Shown here: positions 30,299 through 40,441 of the stretch, piece by piece
How positions within the stretch are numbered: position 1 is the first letter of the stretch
Layout: the number at the start of each line of letters is the position of its first letter
From: Trichomonas vaginalis G3
Taxonomy: Eukaryota > Parabasalia > Trichomonadida > Trichomonadidae
NCBI RefSeq assembly: GCF_026262505.1
Contig: NC_067206.1
Location: 17,877,319-17,941,318, forward strand
Reading direction: 5' to 3'
Length of the DNA stretch: 64,000 nucleotides
Notes under the pieces: generated by a model
Database searches by the model: none
Told to the model about the DNA's origin: nothing
Seen by the model: only the letters and a program-made list of their open reading frames with translations
Made by a program: the position numbers and the translations under genes

Positions 30299-31975
30299 AT
30301 GACGAATCCGAACAAGGACCCCTATGTTTCTAAAGCGACAAAGAAAGCACTCATGATAAAAATCTTTAGTTCAACACCAAATGCTTGGTTTATGGATATC
30401 TTGGAAAACATTCCGAGAGTTAGAACAGATGGACCACCATACTGGTTAATATTTGTTGGTCAAAACACAAGATACTGTGAAGCCATACCATTATGGTCCA
30501 AAAATATTTTAGATGTGAAAACTGCTTTGACAATATTCGTTGACAAATACCATCCAACAAAACTGACATCTGACTGTGAAAGTTCTTTCAAATCAGATGA
30601 TGTAAAAAACTATCTGCATTCAAAAAATGTAAACCAATATTTCATTGTCGACCAAAACCATTCTGCTCTTGGTGTCATTGACGGTTGTATAAAAATGTTA
30701 AGAGACTTAAACCAACCACAAGGTGGTGAAGCAAATGAAATGTCATATGACGACAAATATAGACACTTCTCCCAGGCAAAGATGAGACAAGTTTTAAATA
30801 TTTACAATAACCGTAAACAAAAAGGTTTGTGAAACCACTCCCCCGAAGAAATGAAAAACAACCCTGACTTAGAGAAAGACTATATATTTAATAATTTAGT
30901 CAAAAGAGACAAACAAGAAAGAATGCCGGGCTTCAAACTTCAGAAAGGTGACAAAGTAAAAATAGAAATACCTGAACGCGACCCATATGAAAATACTATT
31001 GACTATGACAACAATGGGAACTCAACAGGTACTCACATTTGTGTTCGTAAAAATAGAAGAAAGTATACAAGAGAATATTATGAAGTTTTAGGCAAACATG
31101 GCAAAATGTACAGACTGCAAGCAGAAGATAAAACTACTATTGTCAGACCTCGTTTCAAACTTGTCAAAGTTCAAGGTGGTATACTAGAGATGTGAAAACT
31201 TAAATTTTATAATCCCTGGGATGCACTTTCTTCGATTTTTTTTAAATTTTTGGGATAAATTTTGACATCTTTTTTTTTGCTGGCGACCCCCCGTTTAGGG
31301 CATCAAAAAAACATGTTGTTTCGTTTCAAGATCGGGATATGTTGTGAACCCGACTTCTTTCATTAATGAAGTGATTTCTTAAGTTGAATAAAAACAAATT
31401 TGATTGAAATTCATACAAAATTTCTTTTTATCATTATTATTTAAGATGCTTTTTTATGTTGAATTGTTAATTTTTTTATTTCCACCTGGGATATTTTGAA
31501 TTGGGCTAGCCCAATCCCACCTCTCAATTTTCTCTCAATTGGGCAATGGGGATCCCATATAAAATGTATTGTAACAAAATTTTACATGCATAATATAGTA
31601 CAATTAAACAACATTCTAAAAATATTAAATTCACATCATTTACTTGAAGATTTTATATTTTCAACAAAAATTAATACAATAATTACATTAAATTGAGGAG
31701 ATTTATAATATTTATTATAAATTAAAATATTATTACTCATTAATTTGTTGAAATATTGCATTTTAGTGGTAAAAATTAAAATTTAAGTTTACATGGAGAA
31801 AAAAAATTTTTAAATTCCAAAAAAAATTCAATTGGGATAACGATAGGGACAAAAATTTAGAATCCCCATATGCTTGGGATAAAATCACATGACTAGTATA
31901 CTTTCAAAGACAGTTCCTAACAAATATAAGACAACTCCTGACGAATATGCTAAAGAAGTTGAAAATGACGACTAA
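30299..31975 (+). pseudogene. rve integrase of Maverick A, with an inserted element
   Basis: The core begins near FSSTPNAWFMDILENIPRV, with the catalytic Asp in WFMDILE. WLIFVGQNTRYCEAIPLW follows, then LTSDCESSF with the second acidic residue, then NHSALGVIDGCIKMLRDL in the position of the third. A basic, SH3-like carboxy domain follows (GFKLQKGDKVKIEIPERDPY, KYTREYYEVLGKHGKMYRL). This is the retrovirus-like integrase of Polintons that inserts the element with a 6-bp target duplication. A 711-bp element lies near the end. Broken. Its stop codon overlaps that of the convergent fibre gene. Confidence 0.8.
31186..31896. mobile_element. 711-bp non-coding element inserted in the integrase gene
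   Basis: Flanked by the exact 6-bp duplication TATACT (31180..31185 and 31897..31902). Copy B has a single TATACT at the equivalent site. The ends are weakly inverted (AGNNATGTGA). Internal features are CCTGGGATNC and TTGGGATAAA repeats and a palindrome GGGCTAGCCCAATCCC. It encodes no protein. The duplication size again matches a Polinton-type integrase. The family is not recognised. Confidence 0.75.
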
Positions 31976-33708
31976 GCAATTCTATACCATGCGTAAACTG
32001 TCATGTAAGGTGGCATGTATTCTTTACTTTGTCCTGTTGTTTGTGTATATCCTGAAACGAAATGTGTATGGTTTCCTTCTCCCTGAGTGTCACTCCAGTA
32101 ACAATTTATAGCAAACTTAACGTCGTCTTTAACATCATATCCTTTACCTTTTGTCATTCCTGACCAATCCCAATATCTATGCTTATGCCAACCTGCTTGA
32201 GATGTACTTAAATCTATGTAATGACTGTGTGCAGGTAAATTTTCACCTGAAATCGTTTTACTTCCACCTGTTTCCTTTGAAGAGTTTGCACAATACAAAA
32301 ACCTGTCGACTATTTGTTCCCATGCACCAACACCAAACATTACTTGAGGACCTCTTGCATCCATAGATGTATAAATAGAACCTACTGGGTTCAGTAAATC
32401 AAACATATGAGATATTATAGGATTGTCTCTTTTGAACTTAAAATATAGTGCAACTATTTCTGGTTTCTTCTGGTTTGTGTCAGAATATTTTTTATAATAT
32501 AATCTTATGTTTTCAGGGTAGGTAAAATCTTGACTATAATATTTATTTCTGTCATCTGTATAATAATATACTATTCTCGTTTTTTCTATTGCATTATATC
32601 TTTTATATCTATAATAATCTAAATATAATGTTAGCTTTTGTTCATCTACATGTGGTGTTCTGTCGTCATCTCCATAGTCATAATAATGTGGTGCTGGAGC
32701 TGGGTCAGGCAATGTCATATCTGCCATTTCATAAACTCTTAAATATTTCTTTTGTTCGTCTCCATATAAGTTTAAGTAGCAGTTGTTGTCTAATGGAACT
32801 TTAACTTGTGTACCATCATTCTTTTTATAGCTTACATACATTTCATTGTTATTTTTCGGAATGAGTTTATGCAGTGTACCATTTTTTAAGGACTGTACCA
32901 ACTGCCATCTAAAATATTTATTTTCTTCATTGACAGAAAAGTCACCAACAATAGTTTCAATATTTTTTGTTCCTATCAAACTTTGGTATATTTCATTGAC
33001 ATATGTTTTATCTGCTTTATTTTCAAGGCTAACGTTTAAGTCTGTTATTTCAGATATAGAATGTGTATGTCCAACGGCACTTTTCCTGTTTAAGGTTTCT
33101 TGTAAGTTTGTAATATTTGCAATGGTATGTGTATGTCCAACGGCACTTTTCCTGTTTAAGGTTTCTTGTAAGTTTGTAATATCAGATATAGAATGTGTAT
33201 GAGTCTTATTTGCTTTTGTCTCTAATGTTTCCTTAAGACTTGGTATTTGGTTAATATAATGTATATGAGTCTTTTTAGAATATTCGTTTTCAGCTCTTGT
33301 CACTTCACTTGACATTTTATTGTCAACATATGTTTTGTCTGCTAGTTCAGGATGAGTATGTTCTTTTATTGCATAAGCATTGTTAGCTCTTTCTTCTTCT
33401 TTTGCTATTGCATCGTCTACATATTCTTTGTCAGCTTTGTTGTCAATATCTGCTTTCAAAAGAAGTTCATCTATAGGTTTCTCGTTTAAAGTTCCTTTTG
33501 TTGGATTTACACAGACAGTATGGTTCTTGTTGTCTTGAAATAGAAACTCGTCTGTCATTGGGTTTAATGTCAGTTTTAAGTCACTCCCTTTCAATGACTC
33601 AGATATCTTAGAATAGTTTGAAAAGTTTGTTGTGTTCTTATTTAGAGCTTGCATAATGAGTTGTCGGTTGTGTTGTATTTCTCTCATAGACGCTGTTTCA
33701 TTTGACAT
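31972..33708 (-). CDS. Phage-like tail-fibre protein (copy A)
   Basis: 578 residues beginning MSNETASMREIQHNRQLIMQ. A shaft region carries repeats of about 22 residues with H-x-H signatures (ANKTHTHSISDITNLQETLN, VGHTHTIANITNLQETLNRK), as in trimeric phage fibres. A middle domain of about 200 residues follows, then a collar-type end: NPVGSIYTSMDARGPQVMFG, VGAWEQIVDRFLYCA, ENLPAHSHYIDL and MPPYMTVYAWYRIA. Such ends are adhesion tips in phages (tail-collar family). In a Maverick it would be a vertex fibre. The tip differs completely from copy B between the GGSK motif and the YMPPY motif. Frame looks whole. Confidence 0.8.
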   Translation of the reverse strand: MSNETASMREIQHNRQLIMQALNKNTTNFSNYSKISESLKGSDLKLTLNPMTDEFLFQDNKNHTVCVNPTKGTLNEKPIDELLLKADIDNKADKEYVDDAIAKEEERANNAYAIKEHTHPELADKTYVDNKMSSEVTRAENEYSKKTHIHYINQIPSLKETLETKANKTHTHSISDITNLQETLNRKSAVGHTHTIANITNLQETLNRKSAVGHTHSISEITDLNVSLENKADKTYVNEIYQSLIGTKNIETIVGDFSVNEENKYFRWQLVQSLKNGTLHKLIPKNNNEMYVSYKKNDGTQVKVPLDNNCYLNLYGDEQKKYLRVYEMADMTLPDPAPAPHYYDYGDDDRTPHVDEQKLTLYLDYYRYKRYNAIEKTRIVYYYTDDRNKYYSQDFTYPENIRLYYKKYSDTNQKKPEIVALYFKFKRDNPIISHMFDLLNPVGSIYTSMDARGPQVMFGVGAWEQIVDRFLYCANSSKETGGSKTISGENLPAHSHYIDLSTSQAGWHKHRYWDWSGMTKGKGYDVKDDVKFAINCYWSDTQGEGNHTHFVSGYTQTTGQSKEYMPPYMTVYAWYRIA

Positions 33709-33726
33709 TTTTATTATAGATAAAAT

Positions 33727-34575
33727 ATGCTTCCAATAGAAAAAGAAAATTCTAGAGTTGCTACAACTAAACCATTAGATGAACTTTTTACTAATGTCGG
33801 TCAAAAGTTTGACTTAGATACTATAAAGCATGAAGGCTATCGTTTTGACTACCCATTAAGATGGTTAAGAGACCCATCTGTCACAAAAGCTATTGGCTTT
33901 CGAAGAATAAAGTTTGTGTCTGTAGAAGATAAAAGTTTTCCATTTATTGTAAGGTTTCATATAGATTATACATCTGAAGGGCAACGAAAAATGTGGGAAG
34001 AAATTGAGCTAATACAAGTTGACCTCTCATCTTCTCTACAGGCTGCATTAAAAAATATAGAAGATAAAATAAATTCATGTTATGCAAAATATGCTGATGA
34101 ATATGCGAATACCGATAGCACACTTTATGTGAGAATTGTATATGACAAACAAAATTCACAAGTGTCATTTCAAATCTACGAAGACAATCCAAATAAAGAC
34201 GAACAAATATATACAGAATTCACTGCAATGTCATGGTATTATTTGCAAAGAATGTTAAATCAGAAAGTTGAACCTCCTTTAGCAAATATCTACAGTCGAT
34301 ATGCAAGAGATGAACCATATTTATTTAAAGATGTTTTCGACCCAGATGCTATTATTGTTCATGCTTCATTTTCTGGCGCCCAAAACTCTTTCTTATGCTT
34401 GGCAAATGACTTTTATGAAAAACCTACAAAGTTATACGAACCACCAAGTGGAAGTATTTCAGACTTTCAAGTATGGTTTACTACAGATGGAAGAAAAAGA
34501 ATAATTTCATTATACCATGCGTTTTACTTAGAACTTAGTTTCATATACGACTACTATCGAACGATAAAAATATAA
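33727..34575 (+). CDS. Conserved Maverick virion-like protein (copy A)
   Basis: 282 residues. MLPIEKENSRVATTKPLDEL, FDYPLRWLRDPSVTKAIGFR, a helical middle and a carboxy part with HASFSGAQNSFLCLANDFYE and PPSGSISDFQVWFTTDGRK. Related by pattern to 51195..52056 in the B island and to 2587..3600, so it is a conserved Maverick family. Divergent to the fibre gene with an 18-base gap, so a shared AT-rich promoter (TATAGATAAAATATG) serves both. A vertex or fibre-attachment role is inferred from this pairing. Frame looks whole. Confidence 0.65.
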   Translation: MLPIEKENSRVATTKPLDELFTNVGQKFDLDTIKHEGYRFDYPLRWLRDPSVTKAIGFRRIKFVSVEDKSFPFIVRFHIDYTSEGQRKMWEEIELIQVDLSSSLQAALKNIEDKINSCYAKYADEYANTDSTLYVRIVYDKQNSQVSFQIYEDNPNKDEQIYTEFTAMSWYYLQRMLNQKVEPPLANIYSRYARDEPYLFKDVFDPDAIIVHASFSGAQNSFLCLANDFYEKPTKLYEPPSGSISDFQVWFTTDGRKRIISLYHAFYLELSFIYDYYRTIKI

Positions 34576-34579
34576 CTTT

Positions 34580-34813
34580 TTAATATACCGGTTGTGGTTG
34601 CCAACTTGACTGTGGTGCAGGTTCAGGCTGTTGTATTACAGGAGCTTGTTCTTCTGGTTCAGGGTCTTTAGGTATAATACCAACAAACTGACCTACTCTT
34701 TTACCAATATTTTTGACACCGTTCCATACTCCTCTTCCGACAGATTTTATTCCATTCCATATACCTCTTCCAACATTTCGAAAGAAGTTTCCTATCTTAC
34801 TGAAGAAACCCAT
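34580..34813 (-). CDS. Amphipathic small protein with GxWNG repeats (copy A)
   Basis: 77 residues: MGFFSKIGNFFRNVGRGIWN then a repeat GIKSVGRGVWNGVKNIGKRV, and an acidic, Pro/Gln-rich tail (PEEQAPVIQQPEPAPQSSW). The amino half forms a cationic amphipathic helix with regularly spaced Trp and Phe, as in membrane-lytic viral peptides. Second such gene in the element besides 29880..30281. No homology to a named family can be shown. Frame looks whole. Confidence 0.6.
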   Translation of the reverse strand: MGFFSKIGNFFRNVGRGIWNGIKSVGRGVWNGVKNIGKRVGQFVGIIPKDPEPEEQAPVIQQPEPAPQSSWQPQPVY

Positions 34814-34831
34814 TTTACTATATGTAAAAAT

Positions 34832-35194
34832 CTAATGTCCGCCTAGTCTCTTACGTTTCCTGTTGAGTTCCATAGCATTCTTTAACTGGAGCTCATACAT
34901 TCTGTTTCTCCTCTGGTAGAAAACATATTCTGGGTCAACTCCTGTGTTCGCGTCATCTGCATAAAGTTGTTTATATCCCACTTCAGGGTTTGTATAAAAC
35001 TCTTTCCATCTCATATTTGCATACCATGGTGGAAAACCTAACGCAGCGTCATTTGACATGGCAGTTTGCATTTGTACATCTGTTGGCACTTGACCATAGT
35101 TTGCCATTGCAGTTTGTATTCTAACTTCATTTGGAATATTCTCTGGGTTTGGTTGTCCAGGTTGCTGTGCATTCGCTAAGTTCTGTGCGTCCAT
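34832..35194 (-). CDS. Maverick small structural-type protein (copy A)
   Basis: 120 residues. Two imperfect repeats of NEVRIQTAMANYGQVPTDVQ and MQTAMSNDAALG type, then WYANMRWKEFYTNPEVGYKQ and a basic end (ELNRKRKRLGGH). Rich in Asn, Gln, Met and Tyr. Unknown. It lies among virion-type genes and begins with the same ATTAAATGG leader as in copy B. The basic tail may bind DNA. Frame looks whole in this copy. Confidence 0.55.
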   Translation of the reverse strand: MDAQNLANAQQPGQPNPENIPNEVRIQTAMANYGQVPTDVQMQTAMSNDAALGFPPWYANMRWKEFYTNPEVGYKQLYADDANTGVDPEYVFYQRRNRMYELQLKNAMELNRKRKRLGGH

Positions 35195-35217
35195 TTAATA
35201 TTAGATAAAAATATCTC

Positions 35218-35349
35218 TTACGAGTACATATGCTGAACATTTGCAGGCATTGGTTCATCTTCATATTCTCTGTACTTTTCTACCACGTCAAATAAATAAA
35301 TGACACAATGGAAAAAACCTAAAACAAGTAGTCCTATTTCAAACCACAT
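35218..35349 (-). CDS. 43-residue single-span membrane protein (copy A)
   Basis: MWFEIGLLVLGFFHCVIYLF followed by a charged end (DVVEKYREYEDEPMP). One membrane span with a negatively charged tail. Its start overlaps the end of the methyltransferase gene by 16 bases, an arrangement kept in copy B, where the protein is identical, which supports it being real despite its size. Probably a membrane or virion component. Confidence 0.6.
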   Translation of the reverse strand: MWFEIGLLVLGFFHCVIYLFDVVEKYREYEDEPMPANVQHMYS

Positions 35350-36152
35350 TTACTTACTAATAAAATTTCTTTATTGTGACACTTTCTCCAGTTTATAGGA
35401 CCTCTCTCATATTCTATCTTGTCATATATAAACTCATAGTCATGTATGTCCTCTAACCATCTCATAACGGTTTCCAAACCACTTTTATCGGATGTAAAGT
35501 AAAAGCATGGATGGTTATGTATAACGTCTAAAGTTTCTAAAGAGTCTCGCAAAGTCCAGTCTACTTGGTATTGAAAATCCCATGTGTTATAGAACGGCGG
35601 GTCCACTATAAAGAAAACATTTTCCTTGTCTTTATATTTTTCATACAACTCTGTCCAATGACATCTCACAAACTCTATACACTCAATATATTTTTCTATG
35701 TCCTCTTTGAAAACATTTGTATAGTTAAGATATAAAACTTTTGACATAAGTGTTTCAATGTCATGAACTCTTATAGAACCACTATATAATAGTCTAGCAG
35801 ATATACTATCCCAGTCTATATATTCTGCTTTTTTCAAAACCTCTCTCACAATATTTTTCTTATCTAATGGTATACGTTCCATCTTACCTATAGGTATCTT
35901 TTCTTTTAACTCTTTCAATATATTGTTTGTGTCTGGAATATGTTTGAGACGGTCCATATAGTTGTCGAAGTCATTGCATATAATCTTTGAGTCTGGGAAT
36001 ATTGTATGGCACAAATGGAATATATAGAAACTTCCACCGAACAAATCTACAAATGTTAGACCATTCGGTAGTTTCTTAAGTTCTCTCAATATAATATCTT
36101 TACATCTACTCTTATTTCCAAAGAACGGTAACGGAGGTTTTGTAAAATTCAG
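35334..36152 (-). pseudogene. D12-class adenine-N6 DNA methyltransferase (copy A)
   Basis: About 270 codons, limits set by alignment to copy B. Motif I is FVDLFGGSFYI, followed by IICNDFDNYMDRL, and motif IV is VFFIVDPPFYNTW (a DPPF form of DPPY). This order is that of the Dam/D12 group, which methylates adenine in duplex DNA using S-adenosylmethionine. The amino end FFGNKSR fits the PFxGxK motif that starts this family. In Mavericks it could mark element DNA or alter its expression. Outermost gene on this end of the element. Confidence 0.75.
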
Positions 36153-36363
36153 TTATATATAATAATAAAAATGTTTTTACCCGAAAAGTAACAGAAAAGT
36201 GACAAAACATGAAAACATATATAATTTGTGAAAAGTAACACAAAAAGTGACATTTAAAAAGTGACAACATTAATATGATGTAAATAACAACGGTTTTGGT
36301 TTTGTCACCGGCTGGTCGGCTGGGGTTCGGTCCTCCTCTTGTGTCTTGGGCAAAATTTCTTAT

Positions 36364-36394
36364 GGGCTAGAGGGCGTAACGCGCCTGGAAGCCC
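36364..36394. other. 31-nt bulged hairpin at the right end of Maverick A
   Basis: GGGCT/AGCCC outer stem with inner GGCG/CGCC stem, the same layout as 5145..5175, 40530..40560 and 40597..40627 but in opposite orientation, as expected for the inverted element. Between it and the methyltransferase gene are GTGACA motifs (36200..36270) and a GC-rich block (36307..36350). Otherwise 36153..36541 holds nothing recognisable. Confidence 0.6.
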
Positions 36395-36541
36395 CACTCA
36401 CCTGACCTCGGGTCCCCAATTGTCCCCCAAGCGACATCCTTAATTGAAATAATTAAAATTTTGGTCGCTAAAATTCAAAAATTACTGAAACGAAGAAAAA
36501 TTGAGAAGAGAAAAAATTCGTTTTGACAAAAATTTTGATAA

Positions 36542-38317
36542 ATGAGTAATAGACAATCACCACTTTCTCCATCGCGCACTCGCTCAACAATAGTTCAGCC
36601 AACGTTTGCCGATGGTCCGGCTGCTTTTTTACAACAATTAGCTACCAAAGTTCAAAGTACATCATCAATGGGCTCGGGTAACGGAGCTGAAATCCAAAGA
36701 GTTAGAAGCCAGTTGACAACTGAAGTTCAAAACTCACATTCGAAACAAGAAATGAAAATGAGACAGCTAGATTCTCAATTAACTTTACTCCAGCAAAAAA
36801 TTCGCCCGCAATTACAAAACATTGAACGTCAACAAGGATTTACTCAAAACCAACTTGATCAGCTTCGCAATCGCGTACAAAATCTCATCTCTGATGATAT
36901 ATCGCCTCTTCAACAGAAATATGATCAGCTTGGATTAACTTTCGATAGGTTCTTAAGGGTTGAATTAGAATCAAAACTACGTCCAATGCAAGATGATTTA
37001 AGAATTTCCCGTACAAAGCTTGATGAATTATTATCCAACGTTACTAATGGATTTCAGAGAATCAATGATTCGGTTGAAGAACTCACTTCCAATATTGATC
37101 AGACTTCTAATGCTCTCGCCCTCCAAAAGTCAAAATTTGACAAACGTATTGGCGAAATTTCTCCAAAAGTTGATAACATTGAAGCACAAATCAAAGAGCT
37201 TCAAAACATCCTTGATGGTGCTGAAGGTTTTGGATCAAGTTTTACTACTCTCGATAAAACAATCAAATCGGCACTTGATAACGTTCAATACTTACAAAAT
37301 GAGTATATCCCACAGAAGATCAATGAGAGCTCCGCTACATTCATTGAGAAAATGGGCACTCTTTCCACAAGAACCGATTCAGATCTTTCCAATATTCAAT
37401 CAGAACTTGACGCAATACTTGCACAGAACCAGCAAGCAGAAGTTGAGCGTAAAGATGCAGAACATAACCTTGAATCACTCATTACTTCATCATTTGAAGT
37501 AGAAAACGCTTTAACAACTCTTGAAACAGAAACAAAGACAAAAATTGATACAATCTCTCACGATATGGACTCATCAATCTCCCAGATACACTCCAGACTA
37601 TCAGAACTGAAGGCCAGCGGTGATGATGAAGACAGATTACAAACAAAATTAGATGATTCAGTTGAAGACCTTAAGAGAACAATGGAACAATCGCTAAGAG
37701 ATCTCAGAGAGAAAATACGTGTTACTTCATCAAAGAACTTGAAGGCACAGCAGTCAACTTACTCATTATTAACTAATGTAAGGAATACATTGGAAGGAGA
37801 TGAGAACATTCTTGGATATCTATCAGCTGTTGAGGCACAAATCAATTGGTGCGTCAGAGCAATACAAGCAATTGATGCTGATAGAATTAAAGCACAAGAA
37901 ATTGGTGCAGATCCAACAAATATTGCAGGAAGAGCAAAGAACATTGATGAAAGAGTTTCAAACGCTTTGTTGAGAGTTACAAGACTTGAAGAAGCGAGAA
38001 AACGTGGTGCTGCTGCTCAACCTGAAGAAGACCAACAACAGCAGCCTCAAGAAGAAGAGAAGCCAAAGAAGAAACCACAAAAGAAACAACAACAAAATGA
38101 TGAAGAAGAGGAAAAACAAGAAGAAGAGAAACCAAAGAAGAAATCACAAAAGAAAGGTGAAGAAGATGATGAAGAACTTCCAGCTTCAAATGAAGAAAAA
38201 CCAAAGAAGAAAGCTGCACAAAAGAAAGAACAAAATGAAGATGATGAAGAACCTCCGGCGGATGAAAAACCAAAGAAAAAGAAACAACAAAATGTAGTTG
38301 AAGAAGAGGATGAATAA
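36542..38317 (+). CDS. Host coiled-coil protein with Lys/Glu-rich tail
   Basis: 591 residues, intronless, from MSNRQSPLSPSRTRSTIVQP. The amino end is Ser/Arg/Pro-rich. Residues from about 60 to 490 are almost continuous coiled coil (MKMRQLDSQLTLLQQKIRPQ, DEDRLQTKLDDSVEDLKRTM). The last 90 residues are repeats of EEKPKKKxxxKK separated by acidic and Gln runs. This is a cytoskeletal or scaffold type of protein, common in Trichomonas. No enzymatic motif. Codon use and an uninterrupted long frame set it apart from the decayed element genes around it. Exact homologue not recognised. Confidence 0.75.
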   Translation: MSNRQSPLSPSRTRSTIVQPTFADGPAAFLQQLATKVQSTSSMGSGNGAEIQRVRSQLTTEVQNSHSKQEMKMRQLDSQLTLLQQKIRPQLQNIERQQGFTQNQLDQLRNRVQNLISDDISPLQQKYDQLGLTFDRFLRVELESKLRPMQDDLRISRTKLDELLSNVTNGFQRINDSVEELTSNIDQTSNALALQKSKFDKRIGEISPKVDNIEAQIKELQNILDGAEGFGSSFTTLDKTIKSALDNVQYLQNEYIPQKINESSATFIEKMGTLSTRTDSDLSNIQSELDAILAQNQQAEVERKDAEHNLESLITSSFEVENALTTLETETKTKIDTISHDMDSSISQIHSRLSELKASGDDEDRLQTKLDDSVEDLKRTMEQSLRDLREKIRVTSSKNLKAQQSTYSLLTNVRNTLEGDENILGYLSAVEAQINWCVRAIQAIDADRIKAQEIGADPTNIAGRAKNIDERVSNALLRVTRLEEARKRGAAAQPEEDQQQQPQEEEKPKKKPQKKQQQNDEEEEKQEEEKPKKKSQKKGEEDDEELPASNEEKPKKKAAQKKEQNEDDEEPPADEKPKKKKQQNVVEEEDE

Positions 38318-39527
38318 GTTATATTTTATTTATTTTTAAGTGTAAACTATGAATTTTTATTTAATTTGGCGTTAATATATCGACTTACAATGTGGAAATT
38401 TATTTAAAAATATCTCCATCAAAAGTATTGAACTTACAATTGAGATTCATCAATGCTAATTTGAACTATTAATGAAGATATTAAAAATGCATACGTTCTT
38501 ATGACAAATATATATAGATATATATATGAAGAAATAACATATTAATTACAGTTAAACAAATAAAATCTCAAAATTAACTTGCATATTTTAAGGTACATCC
38601 AAAAAAACTTCTACATGTAGATTCTACATAAATGTATGAAGGTAATTTATCAAGGAGTTGAAAAATTTCTTATGATAGTATTTGTTTTATGATAAAAAAA
38701 ATGTAAAATTCCATTATTTTTATAAATTTGAAAAGTTTATGTGTTAAAGACAAATTATAAATAAATTAAAACAACAATTTTGCATTAATAATTACAAATA
38801 ATCATTTTGTTTTGAAATATCATTAATTTATTTTCGATTTAAAAACTTTAATTATTTATGTTTTAAATCACTTAAAATCGTGTCATGAACTCTTTTACAG
38901 ACTTTACTTGGCTATCACCACATATAAACCTGTTACAAAAACACTTATATACTCACTTCGTATACTGATCTCATGAAATAATATCACAAATACAATGTTT
39001 ATACAAAATACCTCACAACGTCTCATTTTACCCCTATCCAAGCGTTTAAAACTTATATTCTCCGAATAATCTGTCTAGCAATAAAATGTCTGTCGTTTCC
39101 AATTCAAATTGATATAGCCACATTAAGCTTTAGAACAAGTGGCTTCAATCCTGATTCTCGATTCTCTATTATCTATAAATTTATATGGAATCAGAACTTC
39201 ATTTAAATAAAATTAAACTCCTAAGTCATATAAAAGAAAATACAATTCATATGCCATGCACACTTTGCCTTAAGTAATTTATCTTCAGCAGTGAAGATAA
39301 GAAATATCTCTATATCAATAGAAATCAACTTGTGATATCCATTAACACTTTCTTTTATCCAAAATTAAGTTAAGTTTGCACTCAAATATATTTAGATCTT
39401 TGAAAAACAAATTTCAAACTTATTGTTCTCTAAAAGAAAAGAAACGAAGATGCATTATACTTATTTGATTGATTTATGCATGTTTATGAAAAAAGGAAAA
39501 AGTAATGATTAAAATAAATTTCTTTTA
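38318..39527. other. AT-rich intergenic region of the host segment
   Basis: No gene or RNA seen. It contains short TATA repeats (38508..38530) and scattered direct repeats, but nothing coherent. It separates two convergent host genes. Confidence 0.6.
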
Positions 39528-40352
39528 TTACAATCGAAGAATGTCCTTAATGGAGAATTTAATAGGAGTTCCGTCACCAAGACTTGGTAATATTAAGTCG
39601 ATATATTTGAATCCGTGGAAATCGTAATAAAGCAAGTCGAATAATCTTGATAATGAGCAAACCAAACTTAGACAAAAGGCCATTAATGAGTAATCAAATA
39701 AAGGTTCGCTCCAATATGTAGTATTTGAAGAGAAGATGGTGAAAAATGAAATAACAACAGCCATTCTTTTAAGATACCCAACTGGTGTCATAAAATCACG
39801 GCCTTCCTCATCAAACAATGTAGCATCAATTACTTGTACAATAAATGGTATAATTAATACCACAAGTCCGGCAATTATAGATTTTGAGAAAATGACGTTA
39901 GAATCACTTGTAAATGCATCATTTGTTGTATGAATCTGAACTGCAAGGTTAAGACCTTCTAAGTGTCCTTGTAAAACTAAAAGAACTGTTCTGGCTATTT
40001 TTCTATTGCAAAAACGAAAGGCTAAATCAAATGGGAATATATTAAATACAAGCCATGTGATGGAATATGCTATCAAGTAGTTGTAATCATATACTCCATG
40101 GAAATTTACATTTGTAATTGAAGAAATTGTTAAGCGAGGTAAGTAAAGCAGCAACCAACCGATAACGAAACTTCTGAACCATTGCATTCCTTTGGTTGTT
40201 GTTGCCTTTCGGAGATAATAACAGATATAAATAGATTGAACAATTGACCAAGGAGTATGAACATCAGATGGGTAGATAATTTTTAATATATCATCATAAG
40301 AGAGTTCTGATGCTGATTTCAACATACCTACTGGATTCGAAAAATCAGACAT
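39528..40352 (-). CDS. TRIC-channel-like membrane protein
   Basis: 274 residues with about six or seven hydrophobic spans. WFRSFVIGWLLLYLPRLTIS, the aromatic span YLIAYSITWLVFNIFPFDLA, and IARTVLLVLQGHLEGLNLAV lie in the order found in TRIC (TMEM38) trimeric intracellular cation channels, where an FxPxD-like motif ends one helix and a Lys/Arg-rich region with a Gly-rich helix follows. TRIC proteins carry K+ counter-ion flow in calcium-storing ER membranes. Assignment is by pattern and uncertain. A TCACTTTTT sequence about 30 bases upstream of the start resembles the Trichomonas initiator, and the stop TAATAAA includes the UAAA polyadenylation signal. Looks like a live host gene. Confidence 0.5.
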   Translation of the reverse strand: MSDFSNPVGMLKSASELSYDDILKIIYPSDVHTPWSIVQSIYICYYLRKATTTKGMQWFRSFVIGWLLLYLPRLTISSITNVNFHGVYDYNYLIAYSITWLVFNIFPFDLAFRFCNRKIARTVLLVLQGHLEGLNLAVQIHTTNDAFTSDSNVIFSKSIIAGLVVLIIPFIVQVIDATLFDEEGRDFMTPVGYLKRMAVVISFFTIFSSNTTYWSEPLFDYSLMAFCLSLVCSLSRLFDLLYYDFHGFKYIDLILPSLGDGTPIKFSIKDILRL

Positions 40353-40412
40353 ACTAAAATATCAAAAAAATAAGTTAAAAAGTGAAATACAAATCATTAA
40401 TTTATTCAGTCT

Positions 40413-40441
40413 ATTCTATCGGCGCGAAGCGCCGATAGAAT
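40413..40441. other. Perfect 13-bp-stem hairpin with GAA triloop
   Basis: Arms ATTCTATCGGCGC and GCGCCGATAGAAT around GAA. It lies between the start of the TRIC-like gene and the left end of Maverick B. It could be an element end, an operator or an RNA hairpin. It contains the same GGCGC/GCGCC inner stem as the 31-nt hairpins. A run of 17 A follows at about 40506. Confidence 0.6.

Larger units (their letters stand above)
12006..36435. mobile_element. Maverick/Polinton copy A, fossil
   Basis: A Polinton of about 24 kb containing major capsid and penton-like proteins, A32-type packaging ATPase, SF3 helicase, family B DNA polymerase, rve integrase, fibre and adenine methyltransferase. The right end is near the 31-nt hairpin at 36364..36394. 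The left end is not defined and may be truncated near 12006. It is broken roughly fifteen to twenty times and carries a foldback element (27928..29178) and a 711-bp element (31186..31896). Near-identity of its proteins with copy B indicates recent activity. Confidence 0.9.
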
